Part shown: in pieces, positions 8,601 to 19,460 of the stretch | Layout: each line of letters starts with the position of its first letter | Position numbering within the stretch: the stretch's first letter is position 1 | Assembly (NCBI GenBank): GCA_035048495.1 | Contig: CM068545.1 | Span: forward strand, 17,691,702 to 17,755,701 | Direction: 5' to 3' | Length of the DNA: 64,000 bases | Origin: Euptelea pleiosperma | Taxonomy: Eukaryota; Streptophyta; Magnoliopsida; Ranunculales; Eupteleaceae | Notes under the pieces: model-generated | What the model was told of the DNA's origin: nothing | Seen by the model: the letters and a program-made list of their open reading frames with translations, nothing else | Database searches by the model: none | Position numbers and translations under genes: made by a program

Positions 8601-11391
8601 TGGAGCCTACCCATCCCCTATACCAAGGTTTAAAGGACGCCGTTTTAACGGTTAAACGGACTGGGGGCGTTACCATTTAAACCGTTTAAACAGCCGTTAA
8701 AACAGATTGAAATGGCCAGGGGCAAAAATTAAATAAAATGGGAAAAATGGAATTTAACGGGTTTTAACGGAAAAAAACAAAAAAAATGGTGCCAAAATTC
8801 AAATTTTGAAATTTGAAAAAAAAAAAACAGAATTTAACGGAATTAAATGATTTAACGGCTGTTTTTTTTCACAAAATTTTCAGAATTAAACGGCTGTTTA
8901 AACGATTTTAACGGCCGTTAAAACAAAAAAACGGCCATTTTTTTCAAAACCGATAAAACGTGTTTAAACGGTTTTAACGGAAACGGGCATGGGGTGTTAC
9001 CGTTTAAACGGTTTTACGGCCGTTAAAAACAGTTTAAACGGCCGTTTTTAAAACCATGCCCTATACCACCAATAGGAGATTTTTTGAAGCAGCGATCATG
9101 CGCCAATGATCGCGCATATATGAATGGTTTAGAACTTTAGACCTCGATTTTAAAAAAGAACCATGGGTATATGTGGTTAGTCGTTCTATGTTTTCTAGCA
9201 ATTGATACTTACTGTGTGCAAAGAAGAGAGTGGAGAAGGAAAACCACAATGTGTTGCCGAGTTGACTCATCCATGGGCCTCTGAAGTTCGGATTGGATCC
9301 ATGTTCCAAGAACCAGACGATGAACATTGTGTAGACAAAAATGGTGCCTGTTGCAAGCCACATTGTTGGGGTGAAGGGCTTCATGAACATCCATGCTGTC
9401 TTAGAATTTTTAACAGGGACCACCATCGATAGCCCCGATTTCGCGTAAGGCACAGTGAATTCCACATACTTGGATCGGTTGGCTAGGATCGTCACATCAC
9501 CCACCACGGCATCGAATTCCTACAGTAAGTTATGACATTATCAGATAAAAAGAATTGAAAAGAAAGAACAAAACAAAGATTGAATGACCCAAAAATATCT
9601 CAATTCCTATCCATTTTGTCATGGAGGACTGAGTCCGACTTAGAAACAAATATCTAACAAATATCAGAAAGTCTTGGAATGATTGAACCAGTGTTAGAGA
9701 TTTGAGTCATTACCTTCTTATAGACCTTGTTCACTAGTTCATCATAATTGCCCTCGGAGTAGGGCTCGAACTCATACTGTAAATCGTAATTTAAGAGTTT
9801 CACCGCCTCATCAAACACACTAATACAGAAACCAGAAACAGACGATTGATTTACACCTTTGAGAACTTCTGTATGTTCCACCTTTACGAACTTCTTGAAC
9901 TTGGCGTTGCCTGGAACACCGATCTTTATCGGGATAGCATCACTGAGTTTTGTCCATCCTCGGGGGACTCGTCGTAAGCCCCCGGGCCAATCAACTGAAC
10001 TATCTAATTCATTCATGGTCCCAATAATACCGTTACCACCTGCTTCTTCATCTGAGAAACCAAATTTGGGAGACCAGAATCCGATATCTTTGTAGCCATT
10101 TCCAATCACATTAATGATCCGATAAGTTGGTGAATGCGACAATTCACCGTCTTTGAATTGAATTTTACCGCTTAAACCATTGAAATCGCTCGATAAGATA
10201 TTCTCCAACAATGTTTTTGATGTACTATTGTTGGTTAATCTTTCAATTGCTTGTGCTACAGTAGAAATGGTATCGAATGCTCGAAGTGCATAAATTCCCG
10301 GCTCGGCCTTATCTTCTTCTGCATATTCCAGTTTGAAAATTTGTCGGAATTTAAAGTAAAAATCTCTAAAAGATGCGCTGGTTTCTGAGAAGTAGGGCTT
10401 GATTCCTAGGACGCCTTGCATGGAGTAACTGGTTGAGGAGTTAACAGAATCAAGGAGGCTTGTAACAGTATCTGTGGTTATCCAGACAGAACCTTTCCCC
10501 ATAATTCCCATTTGCTTCGCTTCTATGAACAGATGAGTGGCCAACGGTAACGACGAATGGAGGACGATAAAAACCCTGCACTGCTTGCTCTTTAGCTTCT
10601 CTAATTCTTCTTTAATTATGGATTTTGGATTAGACAGAGATGAAAAGGGTGGGAGAGCCAATTGGTACTCAATTTCTGAGCCTTCATCTCTGAGAGCGTC
10701 GGAGAGAAGGGCGTTCATCCCTGAATCGCCGCCATAGGCTCCATCTTCGTATATTGTAATGACCTTCCCCCACTTGTAGGAGCCAACTATAGCGGCTACA
10801 CATCTCATCTGTAGAGAATCATTGTTAGCCATCCGGACAAAGAAAGGATTGTGCACATATGTTAATGGAGGAATAACTGCAGCTGTTGCCATGGAAAGGA
10901 CAGGCACTTGTGCTTGGTTTCCTACATCGGCAACTAACGCGGCTTCCTGCCATGTTCCAATTCCAACAATTGCTTGTGTTTCCAGATCTTTAATGAGATC
11001 ATCCGCTGCATCCAAAATTTAGAATCTAGACAAGTTAATTCTTTGTTTTTTAGGGGATCAAGTAAAAGGAAATAGAGATCGAATTGTTATTGTTACCAGC
11101 GTTGGCTGCTCGGAGGGGATCACTGCTGGAATCGCGTACATGGAGGACTAAATTGTAGGCGTTATTGTTCGAGGCGTTGTTGAAGTCTCGAATTGCAATC
11201 TCCATGGCTGCCTTCTGTTCTTTTCCGATACGGGAATTGGCATCAACAATAGCCCCGATGTTCACCTCTTTGCGCTTGTTATCAACATCAGCTGCAGCGA
11301 TTGATCCATGGGAGAGAAGAAGAATAATGAAGATGAAGAAGAAATTGGGTCGAGAAGATGAAGAAGCAGCTGTAGAGATAGAGAGAGCCAT
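5664..11391 (-). CDS. GLR-B: glutamate receptor-like cation channel (complete, 942 aa)
   Basis: Exons on the minus strand are 11391-11097, 11005-9714, 9519-9213, 7704-7304 and 6197-5664, with GT-AG introns of phase 1, 0, 1, 0. The total is 2829 bp. Residues 1-33 form a signal peptide and about 38-430 the amino-terminal periplasmic-binding-like domain. About 455-565 is ligand-binding half S1, with Arg544 of ANRS in the position that holds the ligand carboxylate in iGluRs. M1 is about 582-600 and the pore loop about 612-631. M3 carries SYTASLTS at 657-664. S2 follows, M4 is about 822-847, and a cytosolic tail completes the protein. The family forms amino-acid-gated, Ca-permeable channels in plasma or inner membranes. 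Sequence resembles the GLR2 group; subgroup is inferred. S2 reads FGCHIDSSFV where C, D and E have GCDGDSFV-like text, so ligand preference may differ. Introns 3 and 4 hold several MITEs. Confidence 0.93.
6355..7062. mobile_element. Mutator-like foldback MITE in GLR-B intron 4
   Basis: Inverted ends of about 110 bp start CCGAAAATTTTC on the left and CGGAAAATTTTC (complement) on the right. Both are followed by AACCCAAGTTTAAGGG-like text. A perfect 9-bp target duplication ATTAAAGAT flanks it at 6346-6354 and 7063-7071, as expected for Mutator-type elements. The interior holds at least six modules pairing CGCCAAA with TTTGGCG around TTAATAGCC-like text. No open frame of transposase type is present. 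Confidence 0.82.
7850..7994 (+). mobile_element. hAT-like MITE, TTTCGG type (copy in GLR-B intron 3)
   Basis: It starts TAAGGTTATAAATTTCGG and ends TTTAAAACCTTG, with a perfect 8-bp target duplication ATCTAACC at 7842-7849 and 7995-8002. The interior is made of TTTCGG and CCGAAA words rather than AACGG words, yet the ends match those of the AACGG family. Length is only 145 bp. Confidence 0.78.
7995..8623. other. GLR-B intron 3, unrecognised part
   Basis: No gene or full transposon was recognised. A strong hairpin lies at about 8422-8478, where CACGGAAGCCA pairs with TGGCTTCCGTG. The flanking text is not shared with the introns of the other GLR copies, so it is probably an old insertion. Confidence 0.35.
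8624..9058 (+). mobile_element. hAT-like MITE, AACGG type (copy 2, GLR-B intron 3)
   Basis: It starts CAAGGTTTAAAGGACG and ends TTTTTAAAACCATG. A perfect 8-bp target duplication CCCTATAC lies at 8616-8623 and 9059-9066. It is collinear with copy 1 along its length, with the same motif order. It ends about 155 bp from the exon 3 donor. Confidence 0.85.
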
Positions 11392-11480
11392 TTGAACACT
11401 GTGGAGGAGGTTTCACAGTTTATAGTTTATACAGTTACAAATTTACAATATCCCATGTATACATAAAGAGAAACTCAAGT
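11392..11480 (-). promoter_or_regulatory. GLR-B promoter-proximal region
   Basis: The minus strand shows two overlapping TATAAAC-type words at about 11434-11418, about 30-40 bases before the start codon. If used as a TATA box, the 5' leader would be very short, so the true start may be elsewhere. No other element is clear. Confidence 0.3.
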
Positions 11481-11883
11481 ACTCAAGTATCTGACGTTAC
11501 GCGCTAACAATGTGAATTTAGAGTTTGTTGACTTATCAACTCTTTTAAATGTCAGCGGTTAGACTTATTAGTTGGAGAATAAATTTGAGAAGAATCCTCG
11601 CAAGCAAGCATCCGGCATTGATTTTGTGAGTGTTCCAAGTCATCGCGATTGATGGTTGTGATTAGATAATCTTAACAATTGTTTTGCAAATGTAGAGAAT
11701 GGTGTCTCGAAGCGAGTACAAATTTAATGTTTATGATCATCAAATTGGTTTTCTCCTAGCTGACTGAGATGGATGGACTAAACATCCATACGGCCTTCGG
11801 TATCTAAGAGTATGCCACGTGGCCACACGGGAGTTAGTGACATCCTTCATAGAAAACGACCCTACCAAATATTTATTCGTTAA
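11481..11883. other. Upstream spacer of GLR-B
   Basis: No gene was recognised. A short block (AGAAGAATCCTCGCAAGCAAGC, about 11588-11609, split here by mismatches against paralogues) weakly resembles the upstream blocks of the other GLR genes. The stretch ends at a Tourist-like MITE. Confidence 0.3.
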
Positions 11884-12401
11884 GGGTCTGTTTGGTACGT
11901 GAGAAAAAGAGTTCCCATGGCGAATATATAGCCAGGCGAATATTATCTTAGCTAAATATTTGCTCATATCAATATTTAACAATGTTTGGTACGTGTATGG
12001 GCTAGCTAGCTCACTTCAGCTTACTTCATTTTCTTTCAATTTGAGTGGGTCCCACATATCAAAGAAAGTCAAAAATAGGTTGGGCGAGTGTGGGAACCAC
12101 ATATTATGTCAAAGGATAAAAAAAAATCTCATTTTTATCTTTTTTATATACTAAAAAACTAATTTTTATTGAAAATAGTGATTTTCCGGCGAGAAAATAA
12201 AATTTTCTCACTAAGGCATAATTGGCGTGAAAATATTTACACAGGGGGGGAGGTGATCAAATGTTTTCCCGCAGCGGAAGGCAAATATGTGGGCCTGGCT
12301 AAATATTTGCTGAGGGCAAGTGGTTGTCAAACGCACCCGGGCGAATATTAGCGAGCACAAATATTTTATTTTCCCATCGCGGTGCGTTACCAAACAAGTC
12401 C
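11884..12401. mobile_element. Tourist/Harbinger-like MITE
   Basis: The left end GGGTCTGTTTGGTACG and the complement of the right end GGACTTGTTTGGTAACG form terminal inverted repeats. They are flanked by TAA on both sides (11881-11883 and 12402-12404), the usual PIF/Harbinger target duplication. An internal GTTTGGTACG copy at about 11983 suggests one older nested or duplicated end. The element is 518 bp, non-coding, and lies about 490 bp upstream of the GLR-B start codon. Confidence 0.75.
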
Positions 12402-12922
12402 TAAGTCTACTATGTCCTATTTCCAGAGGTGAGTCGAGGCTATTTTCTTGAAAGAAAAATGAATGGAATTCTCTGTCACGTGCATCTTTATGTATTTGAT
12501 ATTTTAGTAATACCCCATAAAATTGGAAAGTAATTAGTATTACCCCCTTATACTTTCAAACCTTAGGATTACCCCCTTGGCCAAGTTTAACATGAGTTGA
12601 CTTAAGTTAAAACGGACTTGAAGTTACGTTTGTTTTTTTTTTTTTTCACGCGTGTTTTTATATGTACACACTTTGAATACGTGCACATTCAATACGCGCG
12701 AATTCTAATATATAATGTTTGGACGAAGTCAACAAATCACGCGCGAAAATTAATTATATGTATTTATTTGTACAAATGATGGTGGATGTTGCATCTGATT
12801 CGGTGTATAAAGTTACATTATATAAAATTATACATACACGTTTCCAGACTGCCACGTATACTCGAATATTCTTATATAGTTTCGATATACATATAATGTC
12901 TAATATTATATATATAAGATAT

Positions 12923-13903
12923 TGTGGGTACCCTATTTTCCGAGACGCTATGACAAGGCCACGTATCACTTAATGAGGCACATTTCCCGAGCAGAAGCAT
13001 GTGGGCTTCCGTAGGTCGCGGACCATCTCGGCCTAGAATCCGACAGGCATACCTTCTTCCCGACACTATCCGACTAAGCATAAGGCATGCCGGAACAGAG
13101 CCTTAATCGTCCTTATCAAAACAGCGGCCGACACTGTCCGACTAAAGCATAAAGCTAGTCGGAACAGGAGCAGGGGCAGCCATTCATCCTAATCGGAACA
13201 GCTGCTGATGCCGTCCGACTAAAGGATGAACCCTGTTGCAACGGCAGGAACCGGCCGTCCTTGTCCGAATGGGTGTCGACATTGTCCGACAAATGGATTG
13301 GGCTAGTCGAAACAACAGGATCGATATTTGACCTTATCTGAACGCCTGACGACACCGTCTAATTAAAAATGCTTCACATCGAAGCAACTGCAAGGGCCGA
13401 CCAATCAAATAGAAAAGGCTTGTCACCTGAAATTCACAGGCAAACGACCCAGACATTCACAATGTCAACTTACAGAGCGCTCGAATGAAGCATTCCCCTC
13501 AGATCAAGAAGCATAATAGAAAATCGTTATCAAGAAACGACGGTTGCAGGCTCCTCAACAACGATGTGCTCCTTGTTGAGGGCCCTATAAAAAGGAAGGA
13601 AGATCGAGTGGAAAAATCATGAGAAAAAGTACAAATGAGACCGAAACAAACATGTATCAAGAACAAGACACAGAGTATTTCGATCCACCCTGACTTGAGC
13701 ATCGGAGTGTGATTTGCAGGTACCACGGCGACCGAAGACACGACGACATTCGCGAAGGGACAAGTCCGGGAAAGAAGGAGCACGCCGACATATTTCACAG
13801 GATCCTCGGAGGCAGGGCCGATCACGCCGGGCAGTTCGTCTACCAATCACCAATCTGTATCCTCGGGGATCGTGTGGGTAAAAGAAAGGAATTTTCCCCC
13901 ACA
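12923..13903 (+). repeat. 5' LTR
   Basis: It runs from TGTGGGTACCC to CCCCCACA, 981 bp, and pairs with the 3' LTR along its length. A TATA-like word CTATAAAAAGG at about 13586-13596 is conserved in the 3' LTR (about 23390), a likely RNA start region. Several GTCCGACTAA-type blocks recur inside the LTR, giving it an internally repetitive look. Confidence 0.9.
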
Positions 13904-13908
13904 TCTTT

Positions 13909-13926
13909 TGGCGCCGTCGGTGGGAT
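13909..13926 (+). other. Primer-binding site (Asp-tRNA type)
   Basis: TGGCGCCGTCGGTGGGAT begins five bases after the 5' LTR. It resembles the complement of the 3' end of plant tRNA-Asp, with a few mismatches. This primer is usual for Athila/Tat-type gypsy elements. Confidence 0.7.
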
Positions 13927-14389
13927 CACTTACATAACCCTCGACCAGAGGAAACGGAATGGTGAATACGCGACGAACAGAGTTGAACGGCAGAGAAGCT
14001 GGCCCCGTCAGAGACCTCCGGGACACCATCTCAGAGAGGAGAAGGGCACGGAAAGAATAGATTGACCAGCAAGAACTGGTTGCAAGGTTACAAGAAGAGA
14101 ACAAGCGGCTGAGGAGGCGCCTGGAGAAGCAGGCAACTGATAACGACCGGGTGTCCAATAATATGACGTCCAGACATATCGGACTAGAAAGGTCACAAGG
14201 GCACAGCCATAGCATCAGGGGGACCACGTCAGAAGAGTCCAACCGAGCACGTAGAAACTCCCGCGGGAGGCCCGAATGGGAAATTCACCTACGGACTCGA
14301 AAGCAGCCCTAGGACCAAAGCTACCAAGGAAAGAACCGTCGCAGAAGCGGATTAATAAGGACCAACAAGATGCCTAGCCGACTGACGGG

Positions 14390-15600
14390 GCACTCAAGAA
14401 GGTAACAACATTGCCTGTAGAAGAGGCAGTGTCACATCTAGTGACCCACGAGCAATTAGCAGGACTCGTTGTAGGTCTCCTCGACAAGAAGGAGATGCTT
14501 GTGGACCGCATGATGGCAATCGCAACCCGAATGCCGAGGGACTCTCCATTCGTCGAGAACATCCAACAGTACAGGGCACCCTCATCTTTCTCCTATCCAA
14601 AATTCTCAACTTTCACGGGGGTGTTGGACCCTGTGAATCATGTCCTTCGGTTCCGGAAGGCAATGACAATGTGGGAATTCGACAACCATTTGATGTGTCG
14701 GATGTTCCCATCCAAGCTGAACGAGGAGGCTCTCATCTAGTTCAACCGATTACCCCCCAGGTTGGTGCATGATTTTTTGGGTTTAAGCTCACTGTTTATC
14801 TCCCAATATTCTTGCAACAGGCTCCATTGAAAAGTCGTCGACGTTCTGTTCAACGTAAGGAAAGATAAGAAAGAAACTATGCGGGACTTCACCAAGCGGT
14901 TCCGCAACGTCATGATCACAGTGGAGGACTGTGATGATAAACATGCCGTTACAGCATATAGAAAAGCCCTGCCGATAGAATCCAGACTCTACCGGTCACT
15001 CATAAAGAATTGTCCGTCCGACCTCGACGCCTTGTTTTCAAGGGCCGAGAAGTACGTCAGGCTTGAAGACGACACGCTATGCCACACCAAGAAGGCTGAT
15101 ACGATCTTGGGAGTTGAGTAGCCCCCTCCCAAGGAGGAGAAAGAGAAGAAGAGGAAGTTTGAAGGCTGGGCCGACAAGAAACCGCAGGCATTGGACGATC
15201 GCACCTATAGACCTCTGACCATCCCCCTAGAGGAGGCCTTGGAACTAATCAAGGACTAGGTGCAGTGGCCTTGAGCCATGAACTCCGAGACAGCAACAAC
15301 GCGGGACATGAACAAATACTGCGCCTTCCACATGGACCACGGGCATGAGACAAACAAGTGCTACACCCTCAAAGAACCGCATAGAGGACCTGATCGGCGA
15401 AGGCCACCTAGGCCAGTACATCCGACAAGCAGAAGATGTCGCGAAATGAGCCAATAACCTGTTCCAAAGAGGGAGCCAACAAAGCAGCGATGCGAGCCAT
15501 GATCATCGATGTGATACACGGTGGCTTAAATAGGATGACCAATCAAGAACTGGAGAGGCAAGATCGTATTAGCTCTCGGTAGGTTGAACACATCCGGGAG
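14390..15600 (+). pseudogene. gag (degenerate)
   Basis: Frames at 14411-14740 and 14879-15121 encode parts of the plant Retrotrans_gag domain: FSYPKFSTFTG, the FPSKLNEEA segment and the KRF...LIKNCPSDLDALFSRAEKYV segment. Further on, around 15320-15380, a short Cys/His cluster (CAFHMDHGHETNKCYTLK) matches the degenerate knuckle of this lineage. A stop at 14738 and several frame changes interrupt it. Confidence 0.7.
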
Positions 15601-15920
15601 GTATGAAATGTGATGCAAGGGCCAAGATTCTACAGGGTCACCGAGGGCGCCCCGGAGGGCGCGATCACCTTCTCAAACATGGACCTGGATGGGGTCTACC
15701 TCATTCAGACGCACTGCTACTAATGCTTTCCATCGAAAACTTCGATGTCAAGCGCATCCTCATCGATCCGGGGAGTTTGGCCGAGATCTTGTTTGCCGAC
15801 GCCTACAGAAGGATGAACTTCTCGTTGATCACGTTGGAATCGGCGGCAGCACCACTGATCGATTTCAGCGGACAAAAGGTGTATGCCCTAGGGAAAATGA
15901 CGTCGCCAGTAAGGGCATGA
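15600..15920 (+). pseudogene. Retrotransposon aspartic protease remnant
   Basis: The open frame 15603-15920 holds ILIDPGSLAEILF, where the D-x-G catalytic triad of retropepsins appears with Pro at the middle position. Spacing to the following ALG segment fits the family. The triad change may disable catalysis, or be tolerated; the lineage shows variation here. Confidence 0.65.
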
Positions 15921-16234
15921 CCGGCCGTGCGGATGGTGCAGTTCCTGGTTGTAGACACACCATCACCATACAATGCAATCCTGGGGAGAGGATGGCTCCA
16001 CGGCATGAAGGCCGTTCCATCGACCTACCATCAACTGATCCAGTTCCCACTGAACAAGGGACAATAGAGGGGAGATCAAACCTCGTCAAAAAGTGCTACG
16101 CGATGGTTGTTAGGCCAAAAAAGGCGGCTGAACCTAGAACTGATCCCCAGAGCAGCAAGCCACCCGTCGACAATTTGTACCACAGAATCCAGCCTCTGAT
16201 CCATGCAGTGAGGTGGATTAGGGAAGGTCGACAG

Positions 16235-16512
16235 TTGAGCCGACAGTAGAAGTTAACCTCAGAACCGTTGAAGATCCGAAAATAACTTATGTCGGGTCAA
16301 CTTTGGACGACATGATGGTCAAGAGCCGACAGAAGGCTGGTCATCTAGCTGATCTGAAGAAAACGCTCGACCGACTCCGAGAATACAACATGAAGATGAA
16401 CCCCTGCAAATGCATCTTTAGAGTCACATCGGGGAAGTTCTTGGGGTACTTAATAACCAAGCGCGGGATAGAGGCCAACCCTAGAGCCCTCACAAAAATG
16501 AAGCCACCGTAA
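16235..16512 (+). pseudogene. Reverse transcriptase remnant with core deletion
   Basis: The frame passes from a conserved pre-RT segment (ITYVGSTLD) directly into the catalytic box DDMMVKSR at about 16305-16330, then through the RT thumb-side segment ending LGYLITKRGIEANP. The entire fingers and most of the palm that should lie between are absent. This is a deletion of roughly 200 residues with a GAC/GAC junction that suggests microhomology. The element cannot encode a working polymerase. Confidence 0.75.
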
Positions 16513-16529
16513 AATCGAAAGAAAGTCCA

Positions 16530-17100
16530 GAAGTTGGCCAGAATGATAGCCGCACTGAGTCGGTTTATTACCCAATTGACGGATAGGTGTCGGCCATTGT
16601 TCAAGCTGCTACGGAGACAAGAACAATTCCAGTGGATAGACGAATGTGAGGAAGCCTTCAGGAGATTGAAAGAATATCTCCCCGAGCCACCAATACTCTC
16701 AAAGCCAGAAGCAGGGGAGCCTCTAAGCCTCTACCTCGCAGCAACGGAGCAATCCATCAGTGCCATACTATTCCAAGAGTTGGGTAGAGAAGAGAAATCG
16801 GTCTTCTTCACCAGTAAAACCCTTGTCGGAGCCGAACTCAGGTAAGCATTAATAGAAAAGGCTACCCTCGCACTAATTTTTGCATCCAGGAGACTAAAGC
16901 CATACTTCGACGAGAGGACTATTACTGTCTACACCGAGTTTTCGCTCAAATCCGTCCTCAGAAAGATTGACCTGTATGGCCGGATGGCGAAGTGGGCCAT
17001 TCATTTGGCACAGTACGACATCAATTTCAGCCCCAGAATCTCTGAGAAAGGTCATGCCCTAGCAGATTTCTTAACCGATTTCCCGGTAAGCGACATCAAG
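16530..17100 (+). pseudogene. First RNase H domain (gypsy type) and connection
   Basis: It includes CEEAFRRLKEYLPEPPIL, PLSLYLAATEQSISAILF and, after a stop at 16843, the segment ending DFLTDFPV. This is the polymerase-linked RNase H of Ty3/gypsy. At least one in-frame stop is visible. Confidence 0.65.
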
Positions 17101-17149
17101 CAATTTGGGGAAGAAGATGAGGACATCCTCCACCTACTCGAAGCTCCGA

Positions 17150-17570
17150 TAGCGTTCCAACAGGTGGCAGGCTGGAGGTTGTTCACGGACGGCTAGGCCA
17201 ACGAAGACGGATCAGGAATCGGGATTGTGCTGGTAACACCCGAGAACACCAGAATTGACAAGGCCATGAAGCTCGGCTTCAAAGCATCTAACAATGAGGT
17301 AGAGTACGAAGCTATTATTTCAGGGATTACCGCTGCCATGGACCTCGGAGTCACTGACTTGACCGTCTACTCAGACTCACAGCTCGTCGTTTCCCAGTAC
17401 GATAGAACCTACCAGGCAAAGGACAAGAGAATGGCAGCCTACCTATCAATAGTCAAGGGACTGGCAAAGTGCTTCACCCAGCTGAAGCTGCATCAACTCC
17501 CGAGACAGGAGAACCGGCATTCGGATTCATTTGCATACCTGGCAACAATGCTAGGCGAGACAGAATCAAG
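17150..17570 (+). pseudogene. Second RNase H domain (Tat-lineage type)
   Basis: WRLFTDG is followed at once by a stop codon at about 17194-17196, then ANEDGSGIGIVL, NNEVEYEAIISG and VYSDSQLVVSQ. These carry the D, E and D active-site positions of a type-1 RNase H. An extra RNase H between the first one and integrase is characteristic of Tat elements. Confidence 0.72.
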
Positions 17571-17834
17571 ACTCATTTTAGTAGATTTCCAAGAATACCC
17601 CAGTATACAGAAGCCAAACGAGATGCACATAGCGCCCATTGCCACCGGGGGCAAGTCAAGCTGGATAGACGACATCGGCAACTACCTTTGGCAAGGAACC
17701 CTCCCAGAATCAAAAGCAGATGCATGACGGGTTCAAGGCATTTCGAAGAGATATACCTTATTACACGGTGAGTTATACTGGAAGTCAGCTTCCGGGCCCC
17801 TCTTGAAATGTCTAACCCCAGCCTAGTCACAGAT

Positions 17835-18897
17835 CGTGTTCGAGGAAATACTCATCGGCGAGTGCGGCAACCACTCGGGGGTGAGGAGTTTGGCACACAA
17901 GGCAATCACGCAAGGGTATTTCTGGCCATACATGCAGAAGGACGCCAAGATCCTTGTCCATAAGTGTCCGAGCTGCCAGAAACACTCGCCACTGATCAGA
18001 GTGCCTACAGAAGAGCTACACCCGGTGTACAGTGCTTGGCCGCTCGCCAAATGGGGATTGGACATAGTCGGCTCGCTTCCGAGAGCTCCGGGAAATGTTC
18101 ACTTCTTACTAGTGGCCACGGACTACTTCACCAAATGGATTGAAGCCATTGAGCTCCCTCAAGTCCACACCTCAAATGTCAGAAGATTTCTCTGGAGAAT
18201 ATCGTATACCGTTTCAGTGTACCCTAAGAAATCATGACAGATAACGGGACGCAATTCGTCGCTGCCGAGATCCGAGACTTTTGTCAAACACTCGGGATAA
18301 AAAAAAGCCTATCGACTCCAAGATACCCACAAAGTAATGGACTAGCAGAGGCAGCCAACAGGGTTATAGTCGATACACTAAAAAAGCGATTGGAAAGGGC
18401 TAAAGGAAAATGGGCTTAAGAACTGTACGGCATACTATGGGCCTATCACACAACCCCGAGGCCGTCGACAGGGAAATCCCCTTTCTCACTAGCTTACGGA
18501 ACGGAGGCCGTGATTTCGACAGAAGCCACGACACCAACCTCCCGAACATTGGCCGTAGGATTGGGATAGAATGAAGGCATACTGGCTCGCGACATGGACC
18601 TCCTCGAAGAGCGAAGGGAACAGGCAATGGTCCGACTAATCGACTACCAGTAGAGAATAAAGCGGGCGTTTGACAGGAGGGTAAAACACAGGGCCTTCAA
18701 GCCAGGGGACCTCGTCCTCAGGAAGGTATTTGAAAACACGAGAGAGACCAATAGTGGCAAGCTCGGTTCCAACTGGGAAGGACCATATGTGATCGACAAG
18801 CTAGGACAACACGGCTCCTATTTCCTAAAAGCATCAGACGACACTGTAATCGAAAGGCCCTGGAACGCCTTTAACTTGAAGATCTTTTATCAATAAA
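17835..18897 (+). pseudogene. Integrase (degenerate)
   Basis: An HHCC zinc-binding motif is visible at 17860-17990 (GNHSGVRSLAHKA then KCPSCQKHS). The DDE core follows: GLDIVG, then TDNGTQF at about 18234-18254, then NGLAEAAN. A C-terminal part ends near 18896 (WNAFNLKIFYQ). Stops at 18237 and 18418 and frame changes disable it. Confidence 0.75.
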
Positions 18898-18960
18898 AGC
18901 TCCACCCAAGTTTTATATGATCTAGTCCTAATCCACTTATCACGTCTACCAAAAAGAGAA

Positions 18961-19460
18961 GCACCCCTCTTCAAAGGAGGAAGAAGTCCCACAAGTGGAT
19001 CGAGGCACCCAGTCCTTCTCGGCAGAGAAGGGGACCCCAACACGTACAGTTGGCGTCTATCAAGAGCAGGCATTAACCGCCTTGATGCATGAGAATTGCA
19101 CCCCTCTTCAAAGAGGAAGAAGTCCCACAAGTGGGCCGAGGCACCCAGTCCTTCTCGCTAGAGAAGCCAAGGGCAGAACGGGACCTCGACATGTACAGTT
19201 GGCATCCATCAAGAGCATGCCTTGACCGTCTTGATGCATGAGAACTGCACCCCTCTTCAAAGGATGAAGAAGTCCCACAAGTGGGCCGAGACACCCAGTC
19301 CTTCTCGGCAGAGAAGCCAAGGGCAGAACGGGACCTCGACACATGCAGTTGGCATCCATCAAGAGCAGGCCTTGACCGCCTTTATGCATGAGAAATGTAT
19401 CCCTCTTCAAAGAAGGCAGAAGTCCCACAAGTGGGCCGGCTAATCCCTCTCGGCAGACAG
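18961..19460 (+). repeat. Tandem repeat of about 137-150 bp, four units
   Basis: Units start with GCACCCCTCTTCAAAGG-like text at 18961, 19098, 19247 and 19397, each followed by AGAAGTCCCACAAGTGG. They lie right after integrase in the non-coding 3' region. Tandem repeats at this position are common in Tat elements. Open frames across them are repeat artefacts. Confidence 0.82.

Noticed and set aside
9202..9432. Plus-strand frames opposite GLR exon 3, also at 33812, 52844 and elsewhere
   Set aside because: Shadow frames of the conserved minus-strand exons.
13499..14242. Several overlapping frames on both strands in the 5' LTR and leader
   Set aside because: Copies of the same frames occur in the 3' LTR (23410-23799), so they reflect LTR sequence and not genes.
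18995..19443. Repeated frames with similar peptides
   Set aside because: They are translations of the four-unit tandem repeat after integrase.
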